From Oscillospiraceae bacterium Zagget12 (GTDB lineage Bacteria; Bacillota; Clostridia; UBA1381), in contig MSHM01000040.1 of the NCBI GenBank assembly GCA_001941225.1, positions 17,796-81,795 on the forward strand: DNA of 64,000 nucleotides. The letters run 5' to 3'. A program made the translations under genes and the position numbers. The notes below the pieces were generated by a model. That model did not search any database, was not told the DNA's origin, and saw only the letters and a program-made list of their open reading frames with translations. Shown in pieces: positions 1 to 8,861 of the stretch. Each line of letters opens with the position of its first letter. Positions within the stretch are counted from its first letter, which is position 1.

Positions 1-941
1 AGCTCAGCCACCATTTTTATATCCACTCCGTCGGCAATCATATTGCAGGCGAAAGTACGCCTCAAGGCGTGCGGACGCGCCTTGTCGGGATCGTATATTC
101 CGACGGTGTGACAGTATTTTTTCAGTATTTTTTCAACTCCCTGCGCCGTCATACGCGTGCCGAGCCTGCTTATAAAGAGGGCGTTGTCCTTTGCCTTTTC
201 GTTTTCTGTTCTTTCCTGCATATATGCGAATAATTCATTTTCCACCTGAACCGGCATAAAAACCTCCTGCTCGTCGCCGCCCTTGCGCGTGACAACGAAG
301 GACGAGGTGTCAAAGCAAACATCGTGCATATCGAGATTTATAAGCTCGCTTACGCGGCAGCCCGTGCCGAGGTAGGCGGTAAACAGAGCGATGTCGCGCT
401 GTTTTCTGTTTTTGTATTCTGCAAGGTCGCGTCCGGTGTAGTATTTTTCGCCGTTATAGATAACGTCAAGCAGATTTACGGTTTCCTGAGTTGTGAGCGG
501 ACGTTTCATCTTTTGATGCACCTTTTTGAAATCCACCTTGTCGGTAATGTTCTGCGAAATGAGGTCGTTTTTGTAAAGGTACGCGAATAATCCGCGTATG
601 CCGGACAGCTTGCGGTTTATTCCGTAGGCGCTGTTTCGGCGCACGCGCTTTACGTGCTTGCCGTCAATGGTTACGGTGTCGGTTTCATATTCCTTGAGGT
701 ACGCGGTGAATCCGTTTAAATCGCGCAAAGTTACCTGCTCCATATGCTCCACCGTGAAATCCTCCGTGTTTGCTACGTCCTTAAAATGAAATTTCTGCAA
801 ATATTCAAGAAAGGTTTTTATATCGATGCTGTAGCCTATCTGCGTGTTTATGCTTTCGCCGTTGTAGGCGATTTCTATGTAATCGAATACAAAATCGGGA
901 AGATTTGAAAGAAAATTCATAAGCTTGGTGTGCTTGCTCAT
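1..941 (-). CDS. Tyrosine recombinase/integrase, C-terminus cut by window edge
   Basis: Site-specific tyrosine recombinase (phage integrase/XerC-D fold). About 313 residues are visible, starting at the ATG whose complement ends at 941, with GGAG just upstream. Residues 10-110 resemble a SAM-like core-binding domain. The catalytic domain shows the first Arg in GTGCRVSEL and the HxLRR box (HALRRTFACN), which supplies the second His and Arg. The nucleophilic Tyr should lie just beyond the left edge, so an intact active site cannot be confirmed. It has its own good promoter and faces away from addB. It could be a chromosomal Xer-like enzyme or belong to an element left of the window; no attachment site is visible. 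Confidence 0.85.
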   Translation of the reverse strand, partial: MSKHTKLMNFLSNLPDFVFDYIEIAYNGESINTQIGYSIDIKTFLEYLQKFHFKDVANTEDFTVEHMEQVTLRDLNGFTAYLKEYETDTVTIDGKHVKRVRRNSAYGINRKLSGIRGLFAYLYKNDLISQNITDKVDFKKVHQKMKRPLTTQETVNLLDVIYNGEKYYTGRDLAEYKNRKQRDIALFTAYLGTGCRVSELINLDMHDVCFDTSSFVVTRKGGDEQEVFMPVQVENELFAYMQERTENEKAKDNALFISRLGTRMTAQGVEKILKKYCHTVGIYDPDKARPHALRRTFACNMIADGVDIKMVAE

Positions 942-962
942 AATACCATCTCCTATAGAGCC

Positions 963-991
963 ATTATATAATGAAATCAAATTCAATGCAA
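963..991 (-). promoter_or_regulatory. Promoter of the tyrosine recombinase
   Basis: On the minus strand, TTGCAT (986-991) and TATAAT (963-968) are separated by exactly 17 bp, about 22 bp upstream of the recombinase start codon. A vegetative sigma-A type promoter. Confidence 0.6.
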
Positions 992-1036
992 GCGTTGTAA
1001 AAGAAAAATAAAGTACTTTTTTTTGTACTTTGCTTG

Positions 1037-1045
1037 TGTTATAAT
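1037..1045 (+). promoter_or_regulatory. Extended -10 promoter of addB
   Basis: TGTTATAAT is a TGn-TATAAT extended -10 box 31 bp before the addB start. No good -35 box sits at the expected distance, as often happens with extended -10 promoters. Confidence 0.5.
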
Positions 1046-1075
1046 AGAATAAATACGATGAAAGGATATATTCTT

Positions 1076-4000
1076 ATGGGTATAAGTATTATAAGAGGCG
1101 CAATTTCCTCCGGCAAGAGCAAGATGTGCCTTGACGAAATTGAAAAACTGCATAAAGAAAATCCAAACGCCAAATGTATAATGATAGTGCCCGACCACTA
1201 TTCATACGAAACGGAAAAAAAGTTTGTCGAAAAATTCGGCGGAACGGGTTTGAATAATATAGAGGTGCTGACATTGCGCCGTATGGCGATAAATAATCTC
1301 AGTATGAATCAGCTCTGTCATCTTACCGAATCGGGAAAGCAAATGCTGATATATAAGGCGGTGAACGCCGCCGCGCATGAGCTTGGCGATGCGGACGGTA
1401 TGGATATGAAACTCATAACGGCAATGCGGCGGCAGGGATTTCTTGACGTTATGGCGTCGCTTATAAGCGAGCTTAAGAGGTATCTTATAACGCCGCAGAT
1501 TTTAAAGGAGCGTATGGACGGCTCCGAAGGCAACGCCACATTAAAAAATAAGCTGAGAGTTCTTTACGCGGTGTATGAAAAATACTGCGCCTATGTGGAG
1601 GAATCGCAGTGCACCGACAGCGAGGACGATTTGTATATGCTCTCTCGGTGCATTGAAGATACCGATGAATTTAATGATAATACATATGTTTGGGTAAACC
1701 GCTTTGATAAGTTTATGCCTCAGCAGATAAGCGTTTTGGAGGCACTCCTCAAAAAGGGCGTGCATATGACAATCAGCGTGTGCTGTCCCGTCGCGGAGGA
1801 CGAAACGGAAAGGGAGCTGTATATTCAGACGGAAAAAACCCTGGACAGCGTAATGAAATTGGCGGAGTGCTACGGACTTGACGGAGAGTACCGCGCGGGA
1901 GCGGGCTTGTCGCATTTAAGGGATAAGCCCGATTTATACAAGCTTTTTCGGTATTGGACGGAGGACTTTGTATATGATGAAAAGCCGAGTAATTTGGCGC
2001 TGTTCCAAAGCCGCGACACCTACGGAGAAATAGAGAGAATAGCGTGCAGGATCACGGATTTGGTGCGCGACGACGGCTACCGTTTCCACGACATCGCGCT
2101 TTTATGCGGAAATGAGGAGGAATACCGCCATCTTATCGAGGCGGTGTTCACGGAGTATGAAATACCGTATTTTACCGACAGAAAAATAATACTCAGCGAT
2201 CACCCCATAGCAATGCAGATTTTGTCACTCTTTTCGGTGATAGACGAGGATTGGAGCTACGATTCGGTATTCCGCTGTCTGCGCGCGGGATTTATATACA
2301 GAAAGAAAACTGCGGGCAAATACACCTTTTATAATCCTATCAATCAGGACGAGGTTGACGCGCTTGAAAATTTCGTCTTGAAATACGGAATACGCGGCGC
2401 GAAAAGATGGCTCGGCGAAGAAAATTGGTCGGGCGCGAACGATATAGTCGCCGCGGCGTTCGGCTTGGAGGAAAATGACGCGGCGGACGAGCGGATTGAA
2501 AGGCTGCGCCGCGAAATATCCGCGCCGATTGCCAAATTTGCCGAATCGGTAAAGGGCAAAAAGACGGCGGCGGAGTTTGCCGAGGCATTATTTGAATATC
2601 TCGGCGACATACACCTTTACGAGGGACTGAAAACGGATATAGCCGACTTCAAGAAAAAGGGAATGGTAAACGAGGCGGAGCAGTTTACAAAGATATGGAA
2701 TTTAATCCTTGACGTGCTCGACCAAACTACAACCGCTCTTTCCGGCGATAAGATAAAAATAGACGAGTTCGCCGAGTATATGAGCGTGGGACTTTCAAAA
2801 TGCGAAATACGCACAATACCGTCCGGAATTGACCGCGTGTATGTGGGAAGTGTGGAGCGCAGCAGCCACGCGAACGTTAAGGCTATGTTTGTTGTCGGCG
2901 CGAAAAACGGAACCTTTCCAACGAGCGTAAAATCAAAGGGATTTTTGTCCGATAATGACAGAAACATTCTTAATGATGAATACGGAATAACAATAGCGCC
3001 GGACACCAAACGAAAAACGGACGAGCAGTATTTTAAGGTTTACCGCGCTTTATGCTCGGTAAGCGATAAGCTGTTTTTAAGCTATTCCGTGCAGGACGAG
3101 GAGGGCAGACTTCAAACGCCGTCGCATATGATACTGGATATATACCGCAAATTCCCGAATATGCGCGTTTCGGATAATCTGATTTCCGACGCGTCAAAGG
3201 ACGGCGTGTATATATCGTCGCCGAAAGCGACTATTCACAAAATGCTTATAAACCGCTCATCAAGGTATGACGGGCAGAAAAATCCGCTTTGGGATATTGT
3301 GTACGATTGGTATAAGGAAAGCCCGCGCTTTCGCACGGTGCTGTCGCTTACGGAAAGCGCGGATTATTATAACCGGCGCGGTATAATGCTTGACAGCGAT
3401 ATTGCCGGTATGCTTTATAACGGCAAAATAATCTACAGCGCAAGCAGGATAAACACCTTTGCAAGCTGTCCGTTCGAGTATTTTTTGAAATACGGCTTGG
3501 GCGCGCGCGAAAGGGAGGAATGGCAGGTAACGCCCGCGAATATGGGAACCTACGCGCACCGCGTAATAAATGATTTTTGCGTTGCCGTTGAGGACGGAGC
3601 AAAAACCAATGCCGAAAAAATAGACGCGTGGCGCGCGCTTGACGATGACAGACGAGAGGAAATTTTAAGTGGCATCATAAATACGACGTGTGAGAATATG
3701 CTCTCATCAGACGTCCGCGATAAGGAGCGCACGGCGAGCATATTCAGGCGAATGGGTAAAACGGTGTCCGACGCGGCAAAGCTTGTGCAGAAAAGCCTTT
3801 CGGCGGGTAATTTTGCCGAAAACGGTATGGAATGTGAATTTGAAATCGACTTGACGGAAAATGTCGCACTGCGCGGACTTATAGACAGGATAGACACCTG
3901 CGAAACGCCGGACGGCAAATCATATATGCGCATAATAGATTATAAAACCGGCAGGACGGAGTTTAACATCGTTAATATCGCCGGCGGCTACGATATGCAA

Positions 4001-4582
4001 ATGGTTATATACGCAATCGCGGCGGCGCGGATAATGAGGGACAACGGCAGGAACGCGGACGTGACGGGTATTTATTACACCGCCGTGCGGAGCAAATACA
4101 GAAATTTAACCTCGAAGATTACGGAGGAAAATATAAAGCAACAAAATATCAAGGATATGATTCTTGACGGAGTGACCTTCGCGTCCGAGACGGAGGAGGA
4201 CCGCGCAAAAATGATTTACAGTATGGACAACGGATTTTTTAAAAACGGAGAAAGCGTTTTCACCGGCGTGAAAATAGATAAGTACGGAGAAATAAAGGGC
4301 ATAGGCAGTCTGGACGAAATCAACGGACTTATGGCGCACGTAAGGGACACGGTTATAGATATGGACTTGCGCGCGAGAAACGGCGAAATAGGGCTTAAGC
4401 CCTACAATCCAAACGGCAGAGGCGGAGTGTGCGACTATTGCTCATACAGCGGAGTATGCAAATTCGACGAGAATAAAAAGGAACCGCGCGTTCCGAAAGG
4501 CACTCCCGAAGGAATTTGGGAAACGATGAAGGTTAAAGGAGCGGCCGCGAGAGGAGTGAAGAAAAATGGCGATGTGGACTGA
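1076..4582 (+). CDS. addB: ATP-dependent helicase/deoxyribonuclease subunit B (AddB)
   Basis: Partner of AddA in the Gram-positive RecBCD equivalent, which resects double-strand ends for recombination. The product is 1168 aa. A Walker A-like GAISSGKS lies at residues 8-15. The iron-sulfur staple is complete: Cys798 (in SCPFEYF), then Cys1119, Cys1122 and Cys1128 (C-x2-C-x5-C) around the C-terminal nuclease domain, whose IDYKTGR motif is near residue 962. In-frame ATGs exist at 1034 and 1058, but AAAGGA at 1061-1066 sits 9 bp before the ATG at 1076, so that start is preferred. The 3' end overlaps addA by 17 bp, implying translational coupling. Confidence 0.95.
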   Translation: MGISIIRGAISSGKSKMCLDEIEKLHKENPNAKCIMIVPDHYSYETEKKFVEKFGGTGLNNIEVLTLRRMAINNLSMNQLCHLTESGKQMLIYKAVNAAAHELGDADGMDMKLITAMRRQGFLDVMASLISELKRYLITPQILKERMDGSEGNATLKNKLRVLYAVYEKYCAYVEESQCTDSEDDLYMLSRCIEDTDEFNDNTYVWVNRFDKFMPQQISVLEALLKKGVHMTISVCCPVAEDETERELYIQTEKTLDSVMKLAECYGLDGEYRAGAGLSHLRDKPDLYKLFRYWTEDFVYDEKPSNLALFQSRDTYGEIERIACRITDLVRDDGYRFHDIALLCGNEEEYRHLIEAVFTEYEIPYFTDRKIILSDHPIAMQILSLFSVIDEDWSYDSVFRCLRAGFIYRKKTAGKYTFYNPINQDEVDALENFVLKYGIRGAKRWLGEENWSGANDIVAAAFGLEENDAADERIERLRREISAPIAKFAESVKGKKTAAEFAEALFEYLGDIHLYEGLKTDIADFKKKGMVNEAEQFTKIWNLILDVLDQTTTALSGDKIKIDEFAEYMSVGLSKCEIRTIPSGIDRVYVGSVERSSHANVKAMFVVGAKNGTFPTSVKSKGFLSDNDRNILNDEYGITIAPDTKRKTDEQYFKVYRALCSVSDKLFLSYSVQDEEGRLQTPSHMILDIYRKFPNMRVSDNLISDASKDGVYISSPKATIHKMLINRSSRYDGQKNPLWDIVYDWYKESPRFRTVLSLTESADYYNRRGIMLDSDIAGMLYNGKIIYSASRINTFASCPFEYFLKYGLGAREREEWQVTPANMGTYAHRVINDFCVAVEDGAKTNAEKIDAWRALDDDRREEILSGIINTTCENMLSSDVRDKERTASIFRRMGKTVSDAAKLVQKSLSAGNFAENGMECEFEIDLTENVALRGLIDRIDTCETPDGKSYMRIIDYKTGRTEFNIVNIAGGYDMQMVIYAIAAARIMRDNGRNADVTGIYYTAVRSKYRNLTSKITEENIKQQNIKDMILDGVTFASETEEDRAKMIYSMDNGFFKNGESVFTGVKIDKYGEIKGIGSLDEINGLMAHVRDTVIDMDLRARNGEIGLKPYNPNGRGGVCDYCSYSGVCKFDENKKEPRVPKGTPEGIWETMKVKGAAARGVKKNGDVD

Positions 4583-7500
4583 CGCGCAGAAGAAAGCGAT
4601 ATATGAGCCGTCCGGCGAGGGCAATATATTTGTATCGGCGGCGGCGGGCTCCGGCAAAACCGCGGTGCTTGTGGAGCGTATCGCAAATATGGTCACCGAA
4701 AAAAACGTACCCGTTGATTCTCTTTTGGTTGTAACCTTTACCGAGGCGGCGGCAGCGGAAATGAAGGAGCGAATTATAGACCGCATAAATCAATCATACC
4801 GCGGCGCGCTGAAAAGCGGCAGCGCAAGGAGCAAATATTTCAAGGAGCAGATGCACCTCACCGCGAACGCGGACATCAATACGATAGATTCCTTTTGTAT
4901 GAACGCGGTAAGAAATAACTTTCATATACTCGGCATCGACCCGAATTTCAGCATTATCGATAAAAAAGAGGGCGAAATGCTGATGGACGATACGGTGTCG
5001 GAGATGTTTATGTCGCTGTACGCGTCCGAGGATGCCGAGGATAAGGAACGCTTTACAAGGCTTGTAAGCACATACGCGTCAAACCGCGACGACGAGGGCT
5101 TAAAGAGCATTGTATACAAGGTGTATAATTTCATACAGTCCTTTCCGGAGCCGTTGGAATGGCTTTGCAAAAAGGCGGATATGTACAGCGCGGATATGAC
5201 GGAAAGCGTATGGGTACGGGAAATAATCCTAAAAAGACACGTAAACAAAATAATAAACAAGCACGAGCGTTTCTGGGACGAGCTTACGGAGCAAATGCTG
5301 TCAATCGTATCCGAGGAATGCGGCGTCGACTTTGAAGATGAGCCGGTATACGAGGCTATAGGCGAGGCGGCGGATTACTGGGGCAAGATATGGAAAAACG
5401 TGTGTATGTGCCGCGAGGCTGTGCAAACGCTTAAAAAGGCGCAGACATGGGAGGATTTTTACGACTTCCGCGAAAGGTATATAGAAAAGAAATCCTTTCT
5501 CGGCAACGCGATAAAAATCGTGCCGCTAAAAAAGCAGGCGTCCGACGAGGAATGGCAAAAATTCTACAACGAATATGACTATATGCGCGACGATTTCCGC
5601 GAGGAATGTATGATTCTTCCGTCCGAGAGCAGGGAGGATTTTAACAAAGAGCTGCATTCCGAGGAGCTTAAGCAATCGGTTGACGATATTGCTTGGCTTG
5701 TAACGCTGTTTTCGGAAAAGTACGAGGAAAAGAAAACAAAAAGGAACGTAAAATCCTTTTCCGATATAGAGCATCTGACCTACAGGCTGTTTCGCGATAA
5801 TGAAAATATACGCGGCGAGTACGCGCAAAAATACGAGGAGATACTCATAGACGAGTATCAGGATACAAACAGCTTGCAGGACGCGATATTCACGCTTATT
5901 TCAAGGGATAATAAAAATATGTTTATGGTCGGCGACCTAAAGCAGAGCATTTACCGTTTTCGCGGCGGCGACCCGACCGTGTTCAAGGGTAAAAGCCGCC
6001 TGTATGCCGACGGAAAGCAGGGCAAAAAAATAATGCTTTCCCAGAATTTCAGGAGCCGCCGAGAGGTTCTCGAAAGTATAAACGCCGTATTCGGCGCGAT
6101 GATGTCGGACAATGTCGGCGATGTCGAATACAACGATGATGAGGCGCTTAAGCGCAGCGCGGAAAGAGAATGTTATATTGACGGCAAAAATCTCGAGAAT
6201 GAGGAAAACATAAAAAACGGCTACAATTCGGAATTATACAAAATTGCCGTTGTAAAGGAAACTTCCGAAACGGACGAGGAAATCACCGCCGAAACGGCTG
6301 AGGCGGCGTGTGTGGCGGACAGAATAAGGGAATTGATTGACGGCCGCTTTCAAGTCAGCGCCGGAGGCGGCGAATACCGCGATATACAGTACCGCGACAT
6401 AGTTATTCTGATGCGCTCGGTAAAAAGCGCCGGCGTTATGCGCGATATGCTTGAAAGCCGTGCTATTCCGGTCTATGTGCAAAAGGACGAGTATTTTGAA
6501 CGCCGCGAGATAAAGCTGATGCTCACCTTGATTTCACTTATAAATAATCATATGCAGGATATACCGCTTGCGGCGGTTATGCGTTCGCCGATAGGCGGCT
6601 TTACGGAGAACGAGCTTGCTCTTATCAGAGCGGAGCATAAGGGCGGCTCCTTTTACGGTGCGGTAAAGCACTATAAAGAGAACGGCGCGGATATGAACGC
6701 AAAGGAAAAGCGTTTAAAGGATAAGTGCCGCCGTTTCTTTGACGACCTTGACCGTTGGAGAGGATATGTTAAAATCAAGTCGATAGCGTCGCTGATATGG
6801 ACGCTGTACGAGGAAACGGGATTTTATGACTTTATGGGCGCGTTGGAGGGCGGCGAGGAGGCTCAGGCAAATCTAAAGCTGCTCTATGAGCGCGCCAAAA
6901 GGTATGAGGAATCGGGTTTTAAGGGAATATTTAATTTTATACGGTATATCGAGCGTATGGAAAGCCGAAACGACGATATAAGCGGCGCAAGACTTGTGAA
7001 TGAAAGTCACAATGTTGTCAGAATTATGACTATACACAAGAGCAAGGGACTTGAATTTCCCGTGGTGTTCCTTGCCCGCACAACAAAGAGAATAGCCTCG
7101 GGCGGCAGCGGCGCGGACGGCAGAATACTCCTCCATAAGGATATGGGTATCGGAATTGATTATTACAATTACGAGGATATGTATTGCAAAAAGCTTATCT
7201 TCAATAAATACATCAAGGAGGAGATTGACGCGGAGAGCCGCTCCGAGGAGCTGCGCCTTATGTATGTCGCGATGACGCGCGCGAAGGAAAAGCTCATTGT
7301 CACGGCGGCAAGGGCGTATAAAAGCAGGGAGGGCTGCGAAAAGGCGCTTTCCGCGTTAAAGAGCAAAAAAGACAAAAACACGCTGAAATATATCGACGCA
7401 AAAAACGCGAAAACATATTCCGACTGGATAATACCCGCTGTCAGCAGCAGAGGCAGATGCTGGAACGCGTATGAAAGAATTGTTTCGTCCCTGGAGCACG

Positions 7501-8288
7501 AAAGCGGCGCAAAGGCTCAAAAAGAGGATATAGTAATTGAAAATCCCGAGGAAATACGCTCCTTGGTACGGAAAATACTTGAATTTAAGTATAAGTATTC
7601 CGAAAGCGGAGCCATTCCGTCAAAAACCTCCGTTACCGCCATAAAGGAAATGGAGGATATGGAGCATACTCACGAGGACGACCCGATATATATGGTTCGC
7701 AAGCCTAAGTTTTTGCAAACCGAAAAGCAGGGCGCGCAGATAGGTACCGCTCAGCATCAGATTATGGCGTATATCAATATAGAAAAAATGCGCTCGATTG
7801 ATAAAAGCGAATACGAGAGCTTTGCGGCGGAGGAAATAAAGCGAATTGCCGCCGAAGGACAGATAGAGCGGGATATTGCCTCCGATGACAAAATTATCGA
7901 TATGCTGTGCGCGAATGTATGCGCCTTTTTCAAGAGCGATATGGGCAGACAGGTGCTTAATGCGGAGCGCGTGCATCGCGAACGTCCGTTTGAGATAGAA
8001 ATATCCGCGCGCGAATATGACGGCAGTCTTGACAGCGTCTATGATGATGAAAGGATTGTAGTTCAGGGAATTATCGACCTATATTTTGAGGATAAGGACG
8101 GCAATATAACTCTTGTGGACTACAAAACCGACAGATGCTCCACAAGGGAGGAACAGCTTGCCGTCGCGGCAAGATATAAAAAGCAGCTCGAGCTTTATGA
8201 AAGGGCTATGGAAACGATATTAAAAAAATCGATAAAAAATAAATATTTGTATTTATTTTCGGCGCGAAGTGTGGTAGAATTAGATTGA
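4566..8288 (+). CDS. addA: ATP-dependent helicase/nuclease subunit A (AddA)
   Basis: Motor and nuclease subunit of AddAB, a UvrD/Rep-type superfamily 1A helicase fused to a RecB-family nuclease (1240 aa). Walker A AAAGSGKT ends at Lys31/Thr32. The Walker B box DEYQDT is at residues 429-434, followed by the helicase motif GDLKQSIYRFRGG. TIHKSKGLEFPVVF and YVAMTRAKEKL are motifs V and VI. The nuclease motif LVDYKTDR places the catalytic Asp and Lys at about 1185 and 1187. The start is set by GAGGAG 10 bp upstream, inside the end of addB. Length and domain order are normal for the family. Confidence 0.96.
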   Translation: MAMWTDAQKKAIYEPSGEGNIFVSAAAGSGKTAVLVERIANMVTEKNVPVDSLLVVTFTEAAAAEMKERIIDRINQSYRGALKSGSARSKYFKEQMHLTANADINTIDSFCMNAVRNNFHILGIDPNFSIIDKKEGEMLMDDTVSEMFMSLYASEDAEDKERFTRLVSTYASNRDDEGLKSIVYKVYNFIQSFPEPLEWLCKKADMYSADMTESVWVREIILKRHVNKIINKHERFWDELTEQMLSIVSEECGVDFEDEPVYEAIGEAADYWGKIWKNVCMCREAVQTLKKAQTWEDFYDFRERYIEKKSFLGNAIKIVPLKKQASDEEWQKFYNEYDYMRDDFREECMILPSESREDFNKELHSEELKQSVDDIAWLVTLFSEKYEEKKTKRNVKSFSDIEHLTYRLFRDNENIRGEYAQKYEEILIDEYQDTNSLQDAIFTLISRDNKNMFMVGDLKQSIYRFRGGDPTVFKGKSRLYADGKQGKKIMLSQNFRSRREVLESINAVFGAMMSDNVGDVEYNDDEALKRSAERECYIDGKNLENEENIKNGYNSELYKIAVVKETSETDEEITAETAEAACVADRIRELIDGRFQVSAGGGEYRDIQYRDIVILMRSVKSAGVMRDMLESRAIPVYVQKDEYFERREIKLMLTLISLINNHMQDIPLAAVMRSPIGGFTENELALIRAEHKGGSFYGAVKHYKENGADMNAKEKRLKDKCRRFFDDLDRWRGYVKIKSIASLIWTLYEETGFYDFMGALEGGEEAQANLKLLYERAKRYEESGFKGIFNFIRYIERMESRNDDISGARLVNESHNVVRIMTIHKSKGLEFPVVFLARTTKRIASGGSGADGRILLHKDMGIGIDYYNYEDMYCKKLIFNKYIKEEIDAESRSEELRLMYVAMTRAKEKLIVTAARAYKSREGCEKALSALKSKKDKNTLKYIDAKNAKTYSDWIIPAVSSRGRCWNAYERIVSSLEHESGAKAQKEDIVIENPEEIRSLVRKILEFKYKYSESGAIPSKTSVTAIKEMEDMEHTHEDDPIYMVRKPKFLQTEKQGAQIGTAQHQIMAYINIEKMRSIDKSEYESFAAEEIKRIAAEGQIERDIASDDKIIDMLCANVCAFFKSDMGRQVLNAERVHRERPFEIEISAREYDGSLDSVYDDERIVVQGIIDLYFEDKDGNITLVDYKTDRCSTREEQLAVAARYKKQLELYERAMETILKKSIKNKYLYLFSARSVVELD

Positions 8289-8312
8289 TAATTTCTTTAC
8301 GAGGTGAATACG

Positions 8313-8678
8313 ATGGCGTCATACGGCAATTTCAATATGAACAAGAAAAGGAAGGGCAAAAAGGTTATAATTACCGTAGTATGCGTTGTCGTGCTTTTGC
8401 TTGCGGCGGTGTTCGCGATAGGCATCATCGCCGGAGGCGGCGGTGAGGAGGCGGAGAGAATATCCTCCGCGGTACAGGAGAATACTCAGCTTAAGCAGCA
8501 GATAAGCGAGCTTAACGACGAGATTGAAAATATGCAAGCCGTGATAGACGATCTGCGCGCGGAGCTTGACGCGCGCCCGACTGTCGCGCCCACTCCGTCC
8601 GAAACGGCGCCCGCCGCGTCCGCCGAGCCGACGAATTCTCCGTTGTCAACAAATTCGCCCCGCGCGGGCTTGAGATAA
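8313..8678 (+). CDS. Small membrane-anchored coiled-coil protein, function unknown
   Basis: A 121-residue protein I cannot assign. The N-terminus is basic (KKRKGKK, residues 11-17), followed by one hydrophobic segment at about 18-40. A heptad-like stretch of about 40 residues rich in E, Q, L and I (about 46-86) probably forms a coiled coil. The tail is rich in Pro, Thr, Ser and Ala. The predicted topology is a single-pass membrane protein with the coiled coil outside, reminiscent of divisome or cell wall accessory proteins by architecture only. GAGGTG (8301-8306) 6 bp before the ATG supports this start over the GTG at 8304. It follows addA by 24 bp and is probably cotranscribed. Confidence 0.7.
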   Translation: MASYGNFNMNKKRKGKKVIITVVCVVVLLLAAVFAIGIIAGGGGEEAERISSAVQENTQLKQQISELNDEIENMQAVIDDLRAELDARPTVAPTPSETAPAASAEPTNSPLSTNSPRAGLR

Positions 8679-8743
8679 CGCGTATCTTGTACAAATGCCT
8701 TTGCGGGTCTGCAAAAAAAAAGCATAAAAATAAAAGATTAGTC

Positions 8744-8772
8744 TTGACAAACTTTTTTTACTATGCTACAAT
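8744..8772 (+). promoter_or_regulatory. Promoter of glnA
   Basis: TTGACA (8744-8749), a 17-bp spacer and TACAAT (8767-8772) form a near-consensus sigma-A promoter. The expected transcription start is near 8779, so the transcript begins directly with the attenuator hairpins. Confidence 0.8.
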
Positions 8773-8775
8773 AAA

Positions 8776-8819
8776 AAGGAGCAAAGGTGTTTCTTCCGTA
8801 GGGATAGGAGCGCCTTTTT
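8776..8819 (+). promoter_or_regulatory. glnA leader: ANTAR-type antiterminator overlapping an intrinsic terminator
   Basis: Two mutually exclusive hairpins. The first (8776-8795) has stem AAGGAGC/GUUUCUU, using G-U wobbles, and hexaloop AAAGGU. The loop has A at position 1 and G at position 4, the published hallmark of ANTAR-protein targets. The second pairs GGUGUUUCU (8786-8794) with AGGAGCGCC (8806-8814) and is followed by UUUUU, an intrinsic terminator. They share 8786-8795, so only one can form. The gltB leader has the same arrangement with related sequence. Only one hexaloop hairpin is visible here, whereas characterised EutV targets have two, and the 5' arm begins at or just before the predicted transcript start. 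Confidence 0.65.
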
Positions 8820-8861
8820 ATAGTATTGGATTTTGATATTATAAATGAAAGGAAAATCGTT

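Noticed and set aside
324..590. Plus-strand open frame of 88 codons at the left end
   Set aside because: It lies entirely within the tyrosine recombinase gene on the other strand and has no initiation signal.
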